Of a stretch of 64,000 nucleotides of DNA, positions 19,045 to 28,456 are shown in pieces. A program made the position numbers and the translations under genes. This stretch comes from CAWCUZ01 sp963798795 (GTDB taxonomy: Bacteria; Acidobacteriota; Vicinamibacteria; Vicinamibacterales; SCN-69-37): assembly GCA_963798795.1 (NCBI GenBank), contig CAWCUZ010000001.1, positions 1,240,001-1,304,000 of the forward strand. The letters run 5' to 3'. Within the stretch, counting starts at the first letter, position 1. The number at the start of each line of letters is the position of its first letter. Below the pieces are notes generated by a model. That model was given only the letters and a program-made list of their open reading frames with translations, was not told where the DNA came from and searched no databases.

Positions 19045-19154
19045 CGCCTGGATTGTACGCGTTCTGCCAGACTGCGTCAGCGCGCCCTTGCCCGACCCCA
19101 TGCATGTGACATTGGGCGCATTGTATGCGCACGACACTGGACCTGGCTGAAGCT

Positions 19155-19221
19155 GGGCGCGAGAGGCGCGCGATCTCGCTTACCGACGAGCGATCGAGAG
19201 GGCTGATCTGCGCTGTGTCAG
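19155..19221 (+). repeat. R3 repeat, copy 2
   Basis: This is the second copy of the R3 unit, ending CTGCGCTGTGTCAG and continuing AGAGAGAACCGGGGC. That continuation resembles the bases after GTGTCAG at 34770-34798 and 35521-35575 (both minus strand) and the start of R1. It sits between the kinase 5' end and an ADOP fragment. Confidence 0.72.
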
Positions 19222-19245
19222 AGAGAGAACCGGGGCCGCCCGTGG

Positions 19246-19470
19246 TCACCCGTTCCGCAGGGCCGCGATCGGATCGACGCGCGCCGCCCGGCGCGCCGGC
19301 ACGTACGTCGCGACAAGCGCGACCAGTCCGAGTGCGACCGCCGCGCCGCCAAACGTTGCGGGATCGGTGGTCGTGACGCCATAGAGCAGCGACTGGAGCG
19401 TCCGCGTCGCCGCGACGGCGGAAAGGCAAAGCCGGCCGGCATCATGCCGACGATCGTGAAGGTCCTCTCG
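19246..19470 (-). pseudogene. ADOP permease remnant with internal deletion
   Basis: A mid-protein piece (RTFTIVGMMPAGFAFP, the end of a MacB core) is joined directly to the extreme C-terminus (LQSLLYGVTTTDPATFGGAA, YVPARRAARVDPIAALRNG). Several hundred residues between them are missing, and the 5' part is cut by repeat R1. The join also changes frame. Confidence 0.7.
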
Positions 19471-19563
19471 TCGAGAATAGGCCGCATTAGCCAACATAAC
19501 CGCCGTTCTCAGACGTCCGTCGCCGGTCGTGCCCGTTTCCCTACCCGTCTTCTCTGATACAGC
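19471..19563 (-). repeat. R1 dispersed repeat, copy 3
   Basis: This 93 bp copy has the variant bases CATAACC and TCTCTGATACAGCA shared with copy 4, so copies 3 and 4 form a subgroup. It lies between an ADOP remnant and a truncated LVIVD-protein gene. Confidence 0.85.
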
Positions 19564-19945
19564 AGGGCATCGACGTCCACAGCTTCGGCTGGCGCGGGTC
19601 CTCGACGTCGTAGATGTTGAAGCCGTTGAAGGTGCCGAGAAACAGGTGCTGCCCCTCGAAGGCCAGGTCGGAATTGGCGAAGTTCAGCCCGCCCGTGCCG
19701 TCCGGGTCGTCGAAGCCGGGCGGCTTGGGCAGCGACGCGACCAGCTCCAGGTTCCACGCGGCCACGCCCGCGTCGGTCTTGCCCGGCTTCAGTCCCGCGC
19801 GCGGGTCGTCGGTGCGGATCGTCCCCATGACGGCGGCCGGCTGCTGCGGCGGCGGCGTCTGCTGGTTCTCCGAGACGGCCGCGGCGGATGCGACGGCCAC
19901 GGCGACCGCCACGCCGCCGAGCCGGACGAATCGGTGTGTCGTCAT
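19564..19945 (-). pseudogene. LVIVD-repeat protein, N-terminal part only
   Basis: The ATG at 19945 overlaps the DUF305 stop by four bases. A signal peptide (GGVAVAVAVASAAAV) is followed by AAWNLELVASLPKPPGFDDP and FLGTFNGFNIYDVEDPRQPK, typical of the first LVIVD/choice-of-anchor propeller blade. The protein then runs into repeat R1 and stops, at roughly 125 of the several hundred residues usual for the family. These genes commonly pair with DUF305 genes. Confidence 0.7.
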
Positions 19946-20624
19946 TGCATGTCCTTCAGCATGGCGCTCATGCGCGCGATTTCGATGCGTTGGTCGGTAT
20001 CGACGTGCGAGGCGAAGTCGAAGATGTCGGCGTCCTGCGCGGCGCCCGGCGCGGCGAACAGGTCCTTCACCATGACGAGCGCGCCGCCGTGGTGCTGGAT
20101 CATGCCCTTGAGAAACAGCTTGTCGAACGCGGCGCCCTTCGCGTTCGCCAGCTCGGTCATCTGCGCCGGCGTCAGCATGCCGGGCATCATGCCCATGCTC
20201 ATGGCCATGTGATCGTGCGCGGCCGGGTCGGGCGCCGTGGCGCCGTGCCCTTCGAGCCAGTGCGTCATCATCCCGATTTCCGCCGTCTGGCCGACGCTGA
20301 TGCGCTCGCCGAGCTTCCGCATGTCGTCGTTCGACGTCCGCGTGCGCAGCGCGCCACCATCTCCACGGCCTGGGCGTGGTGGATGATCATCCCCTGCATG
20401 AAGGTGATGTCGGCCTCGACGGCCTTGGGTTTCGGCAAGTCGGGCCGCGTCCCCAGAGGCAGCACGGTGCTGGCCGTGCCCGGTGCGCCCGGCTGCACGA
20501 CCGGCGCCGCGCCGGCCTGAGCCTGCGGCGGTTCGGACGCCGTCCGACCGCACGCGGCCGTACCGACGACGGCAGCGGTGGCAGCCAGCGCGGCGGCGAG
20601 GGTTGTCGGGGCTCGCAGATTCAC
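19942..20624 (-). pseudogene. DUF305 lipoprotein, frameshifted
   Basis: The GTG start at 20624 gives a lipoprotein signal (AAVVGTAACG, with Cys near 25). DUF305 motifs follow: DITFMQGMIIHHAQAVEMVA in the first frame, then SNDDMRKLGERISVGQTAEI, WLEGHG and FLKGMIQHHGGALVMVKDLF in the next frame to the stop at 19942. The His-rich MIxHHxxAxxM repeats are the ferritin-like, metal-linked signature of DUF305 proteins. The frame changes near 20345 (GTGGCGCGCTGCGC). Translation is coupled to the LVIVD gene. Confidence 0.78.
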
Positions 20625-20713
20625 GGCAATGCCCGGCCCCAGCTACCCGGGGCGGCCAGGAACGCCGATCATAGCGGCTCGAGCGGCTCGACTCGCTCTC
20701 GCACCCACTCCTC

Positions 20714-21117
20714 ATGGCGAACGTCACCGGCTGGGTGACGGCGACGATGACATCAGGCGGCGCGTTCTGGTGGCTCGGTCCGAACGGGGTCGGGCACACG
20801 GTCGACATCGTGAGTCATGACAACGGTGCCACGTGGGAACCGAGCGGCTTCGGGCAGCGCCCCGGTCCGGTGCTCCGGGGTGTCCTGACCGGCGGCGAGG
20901 CGCAGGCCCTGAGCGCCAAGCTCCCAGCCGCGATACGCAGCCTGGACCGGGGCGCCCCCGGGCCTGCCTGCAATCAGCTTCGGCGTTCACCAGCCAGGTC
21001 CGGGCCTTCGTCCACAGCGGCGTCCTGACCACGGCGCAGGGTCAATCGCTGATTGACGCTGCCGAGGAAGTGGAAACCGAAAGCGGGTGCCAGCACGCCG
21101 GGACTATTCCGTCCTGA
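20714..21117 (+). pseudogene. Remnant of a secreted protein with a FIMAH-like end
   Basis: One frame gives FWWLGPNGVGHTVDIVSHDN, a beta-rich scrap. Another frame then gives ASAFTSQVRAFVHSGVLTTA and QGQSLIDAAEEVETE, which resembles the helical FIMAH domain at the C-terminus of acidobacterial secreted proteins. Neither has a credible start, and the frames do not connect. The call rests on motif resemblance only. Confidence 0.35.
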
Positions 21118-23848
21118 GTCCTTCCACCGGATCGATCCGCATCGCGCGGACCGCCGGCGGCACGCAGGCGGCAAGCGCCGCCAGGAGAAGAACTCCGCCA
21201 GCCAGGAGCATTGACCGGGGATCGTTGGGCGAAACCTCGAACAGCACGCGGCGCAGGGCGCCCTGGGCGAGCTCGACGAACGCGAGACCCGCGGCCAGCC
21301 CGAGGACGATGAGGATGGCGCTCTGACGGAGCACGCTGGTGCCCACCGTGGCCGGCCGCGCGCCGAGCGTCATCCGGATGGCCAGCTCACGCCGGCGGAG
21401 CGCTACCGACCACGAGAAGAGGCCGTACACCCCGACGGCCGCGAGCAGGCCCGCGAGCGCGCCGAAGAACACCAGCACGTCCATGAGCAGGCGCGCTTCG
21501 CCGGTGCGCTCGGCCATGCGATCGCCCCAGGTGCGGGCGTTCGCCATCGGCACGGTGGGCGCCACCTTGCGCAGCGCCTCGCGCACGGCGGCGCGCCCCG
21601 CGTCGAACGTGGCGGCGCGCACGGCGATGAACACCTCCGAGAACGGGAACTGCCTCGTCGTGAAGTAGATCGCGGGCTCCACGGTCTGGCCGAGCGGCAC
21701 GTCGCGAATGTCCTTGACGACGCCGACCACTTCGAACGGCATCTCGTCTGGCATGCGCGCGTCGGTGGCTTCGAGGTTGACCCCGAGGGGACCCATGCCG
21801 GTCGCCCAGACGCGCACGACCTGGCCGACCGCGCGGCGGCTCGCGAGGTACCGCCGCGCGAACGTCTCGTTGACCACGACCACGCCGGCGGTGTCCGAGC
21901 GATCGGTCGTCGCAAAGGAGCGTCCATCCAGCAGCGTGGCCCCCATCGCTTCGAAGTAGCCCTCGCTGGCGCTATGAAGCTGCGCCTGGTCGGCGTCCTC
22001 GGGGCGTGCGGGCGGCGGAGCGCCCTGGACGTAGAACGGAGCGCGCCACCCGACTTCGAGGGGCAGAAAGTTCGACGCGCCGGCGGCCGTGACGCCCGGC
22101 TGGAGCCGGATCACCTCCAGGATGCGCGAGTGCATGTCGGCCGCCTCCTGCCATGGCTCGCGCACTCTCGCCCCCGCGTTCCGCACCGTCAATTGCACGG
22201 TCGTCGTCAGCACGTCGTCGGCGTCGACGCCGGTGGGCGTGTCCATCATGCGGCCGACGGTGCGCACGAGCAGGGCGGAGCTGACGAGCAGCGCGCACGC
22301 CAGCGCCACTTCCGCGGCCACGAGAAGCGAGTACGTGCGGCGTCCGCCGCGCGAGCTGCCGCGCTCGGCGGTCTTCAGATCGGTCGCGACCTGCCGGCGG
22401 AGCAGCAGCAGCGCCGGCACGAGGCCGAACACGACCGTCGCGCCGGCGACGATGCCCACACAGAAGCCGAGCACGTGCAGATTGAGCCGCGCGTCGGCGA
22501 GCCGGGGGATATCGACCGGCGTGAGATTCCTGATGAGCGGCAGGGCGAGCGCGGCCACCACGAGGCCGGTGAGGGCGCCGGCGATCGACAGGACGAAGCT
22601 CTCGGCGAGCAGTTGCGTCACGAGCTGGCGCGGCGCGGCGCCGATGGCCACGCGCACGGCGATTTCACGGTCGCGCGACAGCGCGCGCGTCAGCAGGAGC
22701 GACGCCACGTTCAGGACGCCGATGAGCAGGAGCAGGCCGACGGCGCCGAACAGCACCATCAGGGCGGGCCGGTAGTAGCCGAGCTGCTCGTCGAGCAGCG
22801 GCACCAGCCGCGCGCTCCAGCCGGTGTTCGTGGACGGGAAGTCCTTCTGCAGCCGGGCGCCGAGCGTGGCGACGGCCGTCTGCGCCTGGTCGAGCGTGGC
22901 GTCGTCCGACAGACGCAGGACGGATTCCATGAAGTGGGCGGCCCGGCTGTGGTTGTGCAGGTCCCACCGCAGCCGTTCCCACACGTCGATGTCGTCCGGG
23001 TAGTGGAAGTCCGGCGGCATCACGCCGAGCACGGTGTACGGCGTGCTGTTCAGGCTCAACTGCCGGCCGATGATCGCCGGGTCCGCGTTGTAGCGCGTGC
23101 GCCAGAGCCGGTCGCTGATCACGGCCGCCAGATCCGGGCTGAAGAACGGTCCGTCGTCCGGGAACCCGGCGCCGAGCTGCGGCTTCACGCCGAGCACGGA
23201 GAAGAGGTTGGCGCTCACTTCGATGGTCTTCACCCGCACCGGGTCGAGGCCGGGATCGACCAGGTTCACGCCCGGGCGCCACCAGGCCGCGGCGTCCGAA
23301 AACGCGGGCAGGTCGCGGTAGTCCATGAAATTGACGGGTGAGATCGGGTCGTGCGCGAGCGCCTTGTCGCTGTTGGTCGCCCACAGCGTGACGAGCCGAT
23401 CGGGCTGGCGGTAGGGCAGCGGCCGCAGCACGACGGAATCGACCACCGTGTACACCGTGGCCGCGGCGGCGGTGCCGAGGCCGAGCACGAGGACGGTCAT
23501 GAGCGCGAACGCGGGATGATGGCGGAACTGGCGAAAGGCGATGCGCAGCGCGCTCGACATGGACAGGCTCCTGTGCCGGGCGCCGGCGGCCGTCAGATCG
23601 GCGACCCGGGCCCGATGGCGATCGGGATGGCGTGCGGCGTACGGCTGCAGTTCGGGAAACGCGGACTCGCGCAGTGCGCGCTCCACGCGGGCCGTCGCGT
23701 CGTCGGGCGACGCGCCGTCGGCGCGCGCGGCCGAGTACAGGTCTTCGAGGTGGACGGCCATCTCGTCCACGGCGGTCTGCGGCAGGGTCACGCCCTCGGC
23801 CCGGGCGTGTCGTCGGATGGCCGCGCGCCAGTCGATCGGTCGTCCCAT
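21104..23848 (-). CDS. ADOP-type (MacB/FtsX-like) ABC permease
   Basis: The protein has 914 residues. The N-terminal 95 form the helical cap (DEMAVHLEDLYSAARADG), followed by span one (FALMTVLVLGLGTAAAATVY), a MacB-like core, an FtsX block (LLLLIGVLNVASLLLTRALS), a second core (GYFEAMGATLLDGRSFATTD) and a final block with VYGLFSWSVALRRRELAIRM and CVPPAVRAMRIDPVEGLRTE. No ATPase is encoded nearby. It starts 22 bases behind the padR gene. Confidence 0.9.
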   Translation of the reverse strand: MGRPIDWRAAIRRHARAEGVTLPQTAVDEMAVHLEDLYSAARADGASPDDATARVERALRESAFPELQPYAARHPDRHRARVADLTAAGARHRSLSMSSALRIAFRQFRHHPAFALMTVLVLGLGTAAAATVYTVVDSVVLRPLPYRQPDRLVTLWATNSDKALAHDPISPVNFMDYRDLPAFSDAAAWWRPGVNLVDPGLDPVRVKTIEVSANLFSVLGVKPQLGAGFPDDGPFFSPDLAAVISDRLWRTRYNADPAIIGRQLSLNSTPYTVLGVMPPDFHYPDDIDVWERLRWDLHNHSRAAHFMESVLRLSDDATLDQAQTAVATLGARLQKDFPSTNTGWSARLVPLLDEQLGYYRPALMVLFGAVGLLLLIGVLNVASLLLTRALSRDREIAVRVAIGAAPRQLVTQLLAESFVLSIAGALTGLVVAALALPLIRNLTPVDIPRLADARLNLHVLGFCVGIVAGATVVFGLVPALLLLRRQVATDLKTAERGSSRGGRRTYSLLVAAEVALACALLVSSALLVRTVGRMMDTPTGVDADDVLTTTVQLTVRNAGARVREPWQEAADMHSRILEVIRLQPGVTAAGASNFLPLEVGWRAPFYVQGAPPPARPEDADQAQLHSASEGYFEAMGATLLDGRSFATTDRSDTAGVVVVNETFARRYLASRRAVGQVVRVWATGMGPLGVNLEATDARMPDEMPFEVVGVVKDIRDVPLGQTVEPAIYFTTRQFPFSEVFIAVRAATFDAGRAAVREALRKVAPTVPMANARTWGDRMAERTGEARLLMDVLVFFGALAGLLAAVGVYGLFSWSVALRRRELAIRMTLGARPATVGTSVLRQSAILIVLGLAAGLAFVELAQGALRRVLFEVSPNDPRSMLLAGGVLLLAALAACVPPAVRAMRIDPVEGLRTE

Positions 23849-23870
23849 GGCCTCGGTCTCCTCGTGTGCG

Positions 23871-24209
23871 TCAGGCCGGCTTCACGCCCGCGACGTCCAC
23901 GAGCGCCGTGATGAACCGGCCCCAGTCCTCGCGCTGGGCGGCGAGCATGCGCCGGCCGGTCTCGGTGATGCGATAGCACCGGCGTCGCCGCTGGCCCGCG
24001 CGCTCGATCCAGCGCCCGCGGATCGACCCGCGCGCCTCGAGCCGGTACAGCGTCGCGTAGAGGGCGGCGAGGGTGAAGTGCAGCGTGCCGCCCGAGCGCT
24101 CCTCGAGCAGGCGTCCGATTTCGTATCCGTGCAGCGCGCGCTGGTCCACGAGCGCGAGGATCAGCAGGTCCGCGCTGCCTTTCTTGGCGGCGTCCACGGT
24201 GGGGGGCAT
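23871..24209 (-). CDS. PadR-family transcriptional regulator
   Basis: The product is 112 residues from the ATG at 24209 (PPTVDAAKKGSADLLILALV). It shows the PadR pattern QRALHGYEIGRLLEERSGG, ALYATLYRLEARGSI and the wing RRRCYRITETGRRML. A TTG two codons further upstream is possible but less likely. It is the lead gene of the following ADOP gene. Confidence 0.87.
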   Translation of the reverse strand: MPPTVDAAKKGSADLLILALVDQRALHGYEIGRLLEERSGGTLHFTLAALYATLYRLEARGSIRGRWIERAGQRRRRCYRITETGRRMLAAQREDWGRFITALVDVAGVKPA

Positions 24210-24212
24210 ATG

Positions 24213-24248
24213 CAAGACAGTAACATATAAGACGGAAGAACAAGACAG
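24213..24248 (-). promoter_or_regulatory. Putative padR promoter with direct repeats
   Basis: Two copies of CTGTCTTG (minus strand) lie 28 bases apart, at 24248-24241 and 24220-24213, around the AT-rich core CTTATATGTTA. That core could serve as a -10 region. In this AT-poor genome the stretch stands out, but no perfect promoter pair is seen. Confidence 0.4.
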
Positions 24249-24273
24249 AAGGTTGGCGCGGAAGCGCCCGCGT

Positions 24274-24536
24274 TCAGCCGTCCGACCGCCGCGACGGCCG
24301 TCGAATCCGTCCCGCCATCGCGGCGAAGCCCGCGCCGGCCCAGACGAGCATCCGCCCCTTTCGGACGATGGCCAGCGTCACGCCCGCGGCGGATCCAATC
24401 CCGATCGCCTGGGCCAGGAAGCCGGACCCGCTTTCGTCGACGCCGACTTTGAAGGGGATCATGCGGAAGGCGACGTTCACGACGCGGTTGAACGTGTCGA
24501 GGATGAACGCGTCGAGCGGGAGCGAGCGGCCCGTGA
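24274..24536 (-). pseudogene. Flippase / lysylphosphatidylglycerol-synthase-like membrane protein, C-terminal fragment
   Basis: The frame from the repeat edge reads PLDAFILDTFNRVVNVAFRM, then IPFKVGVDESGSGFLAQAIG and VTLAIVRKGRMLVWAGAG. This matches the C-terminal end of UPF0104/AglD-type flippases (DTFNRVVN, PFRVGVDE, LAIVRKAR). Everything upstream has been replaced by R1. Confidence 0.65.
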
Positions 24537-24629
24537 TCGAGAATAGGCCGCATTAGCCAGCATAACCGCCGTTCTCAGACGTCCGTCGCCGGTCGTGCCC
24601 GTTTCCCTACCCGTCTTCTCTGATACAGC
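24537..24629 (-). repeat. R1 dispersed repeat, copy 4
   Basis: This 93 bp copy is close to copy 3 (CATAACC and GATACAGCA variants). It lies between a flippase C-terminal fragment and a fragment of another membrane protein. Confidence 0.85.
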
Positions 24630-24849
24630 AAAGAACTGGGCGCGTCGATCGAATCGGCAGCAAGACCACGCGCCTTCGTGGCGGTCAACTCCCCCGACTA
24701 CGGCCCGATCGTCCCGTGGTCGATGTCGATGTTCGCGATTCGGCACACCGCGGGCGACGCGTCGACCCGAGTGCTCGTCACGGCCGTGGCCGGGGCTGGT
24801 CGTGGCGCTCGCGGGCGTCTTCGAGTTCTCCCGGCGCGAAATCGTGTAA
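24630..24849 (+). pseudogene. C-terminal fragment of an unidentified membrane protein
   Basis: One frame gives FVAVNSPDYGPIVPWSMSMF and IRHTAGDASTRVLVTAVAGA; after a one-base shift the hydrophobic end GLVVALAGVFEFSRREIV stops at 24849. I do not recognise the family. There is no start, and the piece begins at repeat R1. Confidence 0.4.
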
Positions 24850-24904
24850 TTCGCCGGCCGACCCCGGGGCCATATTCGGATCGTCCCCACCTCGGCATAA
24901 CCAC

Positions 24905-25127
24905 TCACGGCGCACTCGAACCTGGCACCCTCATCGGCCCCTACACCATCGTCGGCCGCCTCGGCGAGGGCGACACGGGCGAGGTCTATCGCGCCCACGA
25001 TCCGAAGTTGAACCGCGACGTCGCCATCAAGGTCATTCGCGCGGGCCTGACCGATCCGGAACGCCATGCGCGGTTCGAGCGCGAAGCGCGCATGCTCGCC
25101 GCGCTCGGCTATCCGCACATCGCCGCC
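24905..25127 (+). pseudogene. Ser/Thr kinase N-terminal fragment
   Basis: The frame encodes LEPGTLIGPYTIVGRLGEGD, TGEVYRAHDPKLNRDVAIKV and RFEREARMLAALGYPHIA, which is the glycine loop, lysine and helix C of a PknB-type kinase. It breaks off at YPHIAAN. The loop has DTG where GMG is usual. The start codon and the rest of the kinase are missing. Confidence 0.68.
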
Positions 25128-25186
25128 AATCTACGGCCCCCGAGGTGTGACGGCGGGTTCAGGGCCGAGTGTGGACCTGATGTAGA

Positions 25187-25215
25187 TTGACATCCGATAT
25201 AGGTCTTACTACGAT
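25187..25215 (+). promoter_or_regulatory. Sigma-70-type promoter of the padR-ADOP pair
   Basis: TTGACA (25187-25192) and TACGAT (25210-25215) are separated by 17 bases. The surrounding AT-rich stretch carries half-repeats (GACATC, GATGTAGAT), which would fit a PadR operator. The padR ATG lies 27 bases downstream. Confidence 0.65.
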
Positions 25216-25241
25216 AGACATCGCATCCCGTCGACGATCCC

Positions 25242-25560
25242 ATGCGCCAGCGCCTCAGTCTCTCCGCCATCGCCGTGCTCCGCGCCCTCGCCGAGGGCCA
25301 CCGCCACGGCTTCGACATCATCGGCGACACCGGTCTCGGCGCCGCTACCGTCTACCCGACCCTCGGCAAGCTCGAGGACGCCGGCTTCGTGACCTCCACC
25401 TGGGAGGATCCGGCGACCGCCCGCCGCGATAAGCGGCCGGCGCGCCGGGTACTACACGCTGCGCCCCGATGGGCGCCGGGCGCTCGGCGACGCGCTCGAG
25501 CGCCTCCGCGCCCTCGGCCGCGAGATCCACCCGGCGCGCCCGCGGCGCGCCGAGCCCTGA
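25242..25560 (+). pseudogene. PadR-family regulator with one frameshift
   Basis: The first frame gives RLSLSAIAVLRALAEGHRHG, FDIIGDTGLGAATVYPTLGK and FVTSTWEDPATARRDKR. The wing and C-terminal helix continue in the next frame as GYYTLRPDGRRALGDALERL, ending at TGA 25560. The shift is near 25435. Without it the gene would end 17 bases before the permease start. Because the first frame happens to be the permease frame, the raw sequence reads as one artificial PadR-permease fusion. Confidence 0.75.
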
Positions 25561-25577
25561 GGGACGGGAGCGCCGAC

Positions 25578-28199
25578 GTGAGCCGATCCTCGCTTCCGGC
25601 GCGGGCCTTCGAACGCGGACTCCGCCTCCTCGGCGCGCTGGCGCCGTCCTGGCAGCGCGAGGACTGGCGCAACGAATGGCTCGCGGAGTTCGCCGCCTGG
25701 CGCCCGCGTCTCGCGCCCGCCGGTACCTGGCGCGCGGGCGATCTCGTCCACCTGCTCGGCTACGCCGCCGGCGCCGTCTGGCACGTCGCCTGGCTCTGGC
25801 GACGCGAATGGAGTCTCGACATGCTGTGGTCCGACGCGAAGTACTCCCTGCGCTCGCTGCTGCGCCAGCGCGCGTTCACGGCGACGGCGCTCGTGACGCT
25901 CGCCGCCGGCATCGGGACCGTGACGGCCATGTTCACCGTGGTCGACGCGGTGCTCATCCGGCCGCTCCCGTATCCGGACCCGGACCGGCTGGCGCTGGCG
26001 TGGCCCGAGATGTCGGTCTCGCCGAAGACGCTCGCCGATCTCGAGGCGCGCCGGCCCGGGTTCGAGGCGCTCGGCGGCTACAGCGGCTGGGGCTTCACGC
26101 TCACCGGCGGCGCCCGCGCCGAGCAGGTCGACGGCGCGCGGGTGACGCCGGCGGCGTTGCGCGCCCTCGGCGTGCGCCCCGTGGCGGGGCGCCTCATCGA
26201 GGAGGCCGATGCCCATGTCGGCAGCAACGACGTCGCCCTCATCAGCGACGGCCTCTGGTTGCGACGATTCGGGCGAGACCCGGCGGCCGTCGGCGCGCCC
26301 CTCGAGGTGGACGGCCATCCCTACCGGATTCTCGGCGTGATGCCGGCGTCGTTCGAATTCCCCCGGGCCGGCATGGATCTCTGGGCGCCCCTGACGCTCG
26401 ACGCCTCCAGTCCGGACTACACCGCCAACTTCGCGACGATGGTGGGCCGGCTGCCCGCGGGCGGCTCGGTCGCGCAGGCGAACGACGAGATGCGCGCCTA
26501 CGCCGAGTCGCTGCGGGCGGCCGACCCGAAGACCTACACCGATCGGTTTCTCCGGCGGGCCGTCGTCGTGCCCCTGCACGACCAGCTCGTGCGCAACGTC
26601 CGTCAGCCGCTCGTGCTCCTGTCGATCGCGGTGGGACTCCTGCTCGTCATCGCCTGCGCGAACGTCGCGAACCTGATGCTCGTGCGCATGACGTCGCGGA
26701 CCGGGGAACTGGCGGTGCGGCGCGCGCTCGGCGCGAACGCCGCCCGGCTCGGGAGACAGGTCCTCGTCGAGAGCCTGGTGCTGGCCGTCGCGGGCGGTGC
26801 CGCCGGGCTGGTCCTCGCGCGGGCGCTCGTGGCGTGGTTGATGCCGCTCGTGCCCGCGACGCTGCCGTTTGCGGGCCACGTCGCGCTCGACGCCCGGGTC
26901 GTCGTGTTCTCGGTGGGGCTGGTGATGGCCTGCGCCGTCGTGTTCGGCGTGCTGCCGGCGTGGAGCGCGGCCCGCACCGACATCGGCGCCGCGATGTCCG
27001 GCGGCCGCGGCGCGGATCTGGCGGCCGGGCGCGGCCGCGTCCGCACGGTGCTCGTCTTCGCCGAGATCACGGTCGCGACCCTGCTCGCCGTCTCGGCCGT
27101 GCTGCTCGGCCGGAGCTTCGTCCGGCTGTCGAACGTCGACTTCGGCTTCGATCCCGACCATGTGCTCACGCTGCACGTCGCGGCGCCCGACGGCAAGTAC
27201 TCGGACGACGACCACGCCCGGGTGGTGATGGGTGACATCCTCGCGGCCGTCAGGGGCGTGCCGGGCGTTCGCGCGGCCGGCGGCATCCACCTGCTTCCGC
27301 TGACCGGCAACAACTGGAATCCCGGCGTCGAAGTCGGGGGCGCGACCGCGCCGTTTCCAGGCAGCGTCAACTGGCGCGTCGTGACTCCGGGCTACTTCGG
27401 CGTGATGCATATTCCGCTCGTCGCCGGCCGCGACCTGCAGCCGACCGACGACCGCCGTGCCGACCCGGTGGCGGTGGTCAACGAGGCCTTCGTCCGCGAC
27501 GTGTTCGGCGGCGGTCCCGCGATTGGCCGGCGCCTTCGCACCTTCTTCGAGGGCGGAGCATGGGCGACCGTCGTCGGCGTCGTCGGCGACGTCCGGCAGC
27601 ACCGGGCGGACCAGGCGCCGCTGCCGGAGATGTATCGTCCCCTCGCGCAGCATCCGATGACGGGCCTGCAGCTGATGGCCGCGACGACGGGCGATCCGGC
27701 CGCCGCGGCCGCGAGCGTGCGCGCCGCAATCGCCCGCGTCGATCCGGACATCGCCGTCGACGGCGAACAGCCGATGTCGGCCGTGGTCGATCACGCGCTC
27801 GGCGGCGCGCGATTTCCGTTCGCGCTCGCCGCGGGATTCGCGGGCGCGGCCATGACCCTCGGGCTGGTCGGCGTGGCCGGGCTGCTCTCGTTCGACGTGG
27901 CGCAGCGCCGGCGGGAGATTGGGATCCGCCTGGCGCTCGGCGCGGCGCCCTCGACGATCCGCGGGATGATCGTCGCGCGGGGCCTGCGGCTCGGCGCGGC
28001 CGGCATCGCGGCCGGGACGGTCGGGGCGCTGGCCGGAGCCCGGGTGCTCCGGACGCTCCTCTACGGCGTGACGCCGGACGATCCGCTGACGTTTGCCGTG
28101 GTGGCCCTGGGCTTCGCCGTGGTCATCGTGCTGGCCGCGGTCGCGCCCGCGGCGCGGGCCGGTCGCGTCGATCCCATCGAGACGCTGCGCGGCAACTGA
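25578..28199 (+). CDS. ADOP-type (MacB/FtsX-like) ABC permease
   Basis: The GTG start at 25578 (GGGAG eight bases upstream) gives an 873-residue protein. The N-terminal cap (about 1-95, DWRNEWLAEFAAWRPRLAPA) is followed by span one (TATALVTLAAGIGTVTAMFT), a MacB-like core, an FtsX block (GLLLVIACANVANLMLVRMT), a second core (GYFGVMHIPLVAGRDLQPTD) and a final block with VAGLLSFDVAQRRREIGIRL and LLYGVTPDDPLTF. No ATPase partner is seen. Confidence 0.88.
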   Translation: MSRSSLPARAFERGLRLLGALAPSWQREDWRNEWLAEFAAWRPRLAPAGTWRAGDLVHLLGYAAGAVWHVAWLWRREWSLDMLWSDAKYSLRSLLRQRAFTATALVTLAAGIGTVTAMFTVVDAVLIRPLPYPDPDRLALAWPEMSVSPKTLADLEARRPGFEALGGYSGWGFTLTGGARAEQVDGARVTPAALRALGVRPVAGRLIEEADAHVGSNDVALISDGLWLRRFGRDPAAVGAPLEVDGHPYRILGVMPASFEFPRAGMDLWAPLTLDASSPDYTANFATMVGRLPAGGSVAQANDEMRAYAESLRAADPKTYTDRFLRRAVVVPLHDQLVRNVRQPLVLLSIAVGLLLVIACANVANLMLVRMTSRTGELAVRRALGANAARLGRQVLVESLVLAVAGGAAGLVLARALVAWLMPLVPATLPFAGHVALDARVVVFSVGLVMACAVVFGVLPAWSAARTDIGAAMSGGRGADLAAGRGRVRTVLVFAEITVATLLAVSAVLLGRSFVRLSNVDFGFDPDHVLTLHVAAPDGKYSDDDHARVVMGDILAAVRGVPGVRAAGGIHLLPLTGNNWNPGVEVGGATAPFPGSVNWRVVTPGYFGVMHIPLVAGRDLQPTDDRRADPVAVVNEAFVRDVFGGGPAIGRRLRTFFEGGAWATVVGVVGDVRQHRADQAPLPEMYRPLAQHPMTGLQLMAATTGDPAAAAASVRAAIARVDPDIAVDGEQPMSAVVDHALGGARFPFALAAGFAGAAMTLGLVGVAGLLSFDVAQRRREIGIRLALGAAPSTIRGMIVARGLRLGAAGIAAGTVGALAGARVLRTLLYGVTPDDPLTFAVVALGFAVVIVLAAVAPAARAGRVDPIETLRGN

Positions 28200-28336
28200 C
28201 GCCCGGAATGCCAATGCCGTAACGAACCGACCCGCCCGTCAGCGGCACCGAGGATCCGGCCACGAGCCGCGGCGCCGTCCACGGCCAGCGCAACGTCGAA
28301 CAGGCGGCGCAACGCGGCAGCCGCCCACTTGCTGAA

Positions 28337-28410
28337 AACGCCTGAAACAGCCTGAACACTGTGCCGGGGGCAGGGCTCGAACCTGCACGGGCCGTCGGGC
28401 CCTCAGGATC
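28337..28410 (-). repeat. Left direct repeat with tRNA-Leu 3' half (att-like)
   Basis: On the minus strand the sequence reads ATCCTGAGGGCCCGACGGCC, then a TpsiC arm GCAGGTTCGAGCCCTGC and CCCCGGCAC, followed by a flank containing CAGGCTGTTTCAGGCG. About 74 bases are repeated in the same orientation at 30721-30794. The 5' half of the tRNA (acceptor, D arm, anticodon) is absent. Such duplicated 3' halves are the hallmark of attL/attR sites. Confidence 0.75.
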
Positions 28411-28456
28411 TTCAGGTCGAGCCGCGCGCAAACGGGTGACGTGCGATGAAACGGCT

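Noticed and set aside
4510..24629. R1 as the coding end of the IS110 transposase
   Set aside because: Its minus-strand peptide (KTGRETGTTGDGRLRTAVML) slightly recalls the IS110 C-terminal TGDxRLR motif. However, R1 occurs four times beside unrelated genes and its bases are conserved better than a protein tail would need, so a separate repeat is more likely. The idea is not fully excluded.
25242..28199. An apparent single 985-residue PadR-permease fusion
   Set aside because: The PadR wing continues in a different frame with its own stop at 25560, and a good GTG start for the permease follows at 25578. The fusion is an effect of one frameshift.
25452..28214. A 920-codon open frame on the minus strand opposite an ADOP gene
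   Set aside because: The composition is Arg/Ala/His-rich with no domain, and it mirrors the codon bias of the plus-strand permease, which has clear membrane spans.
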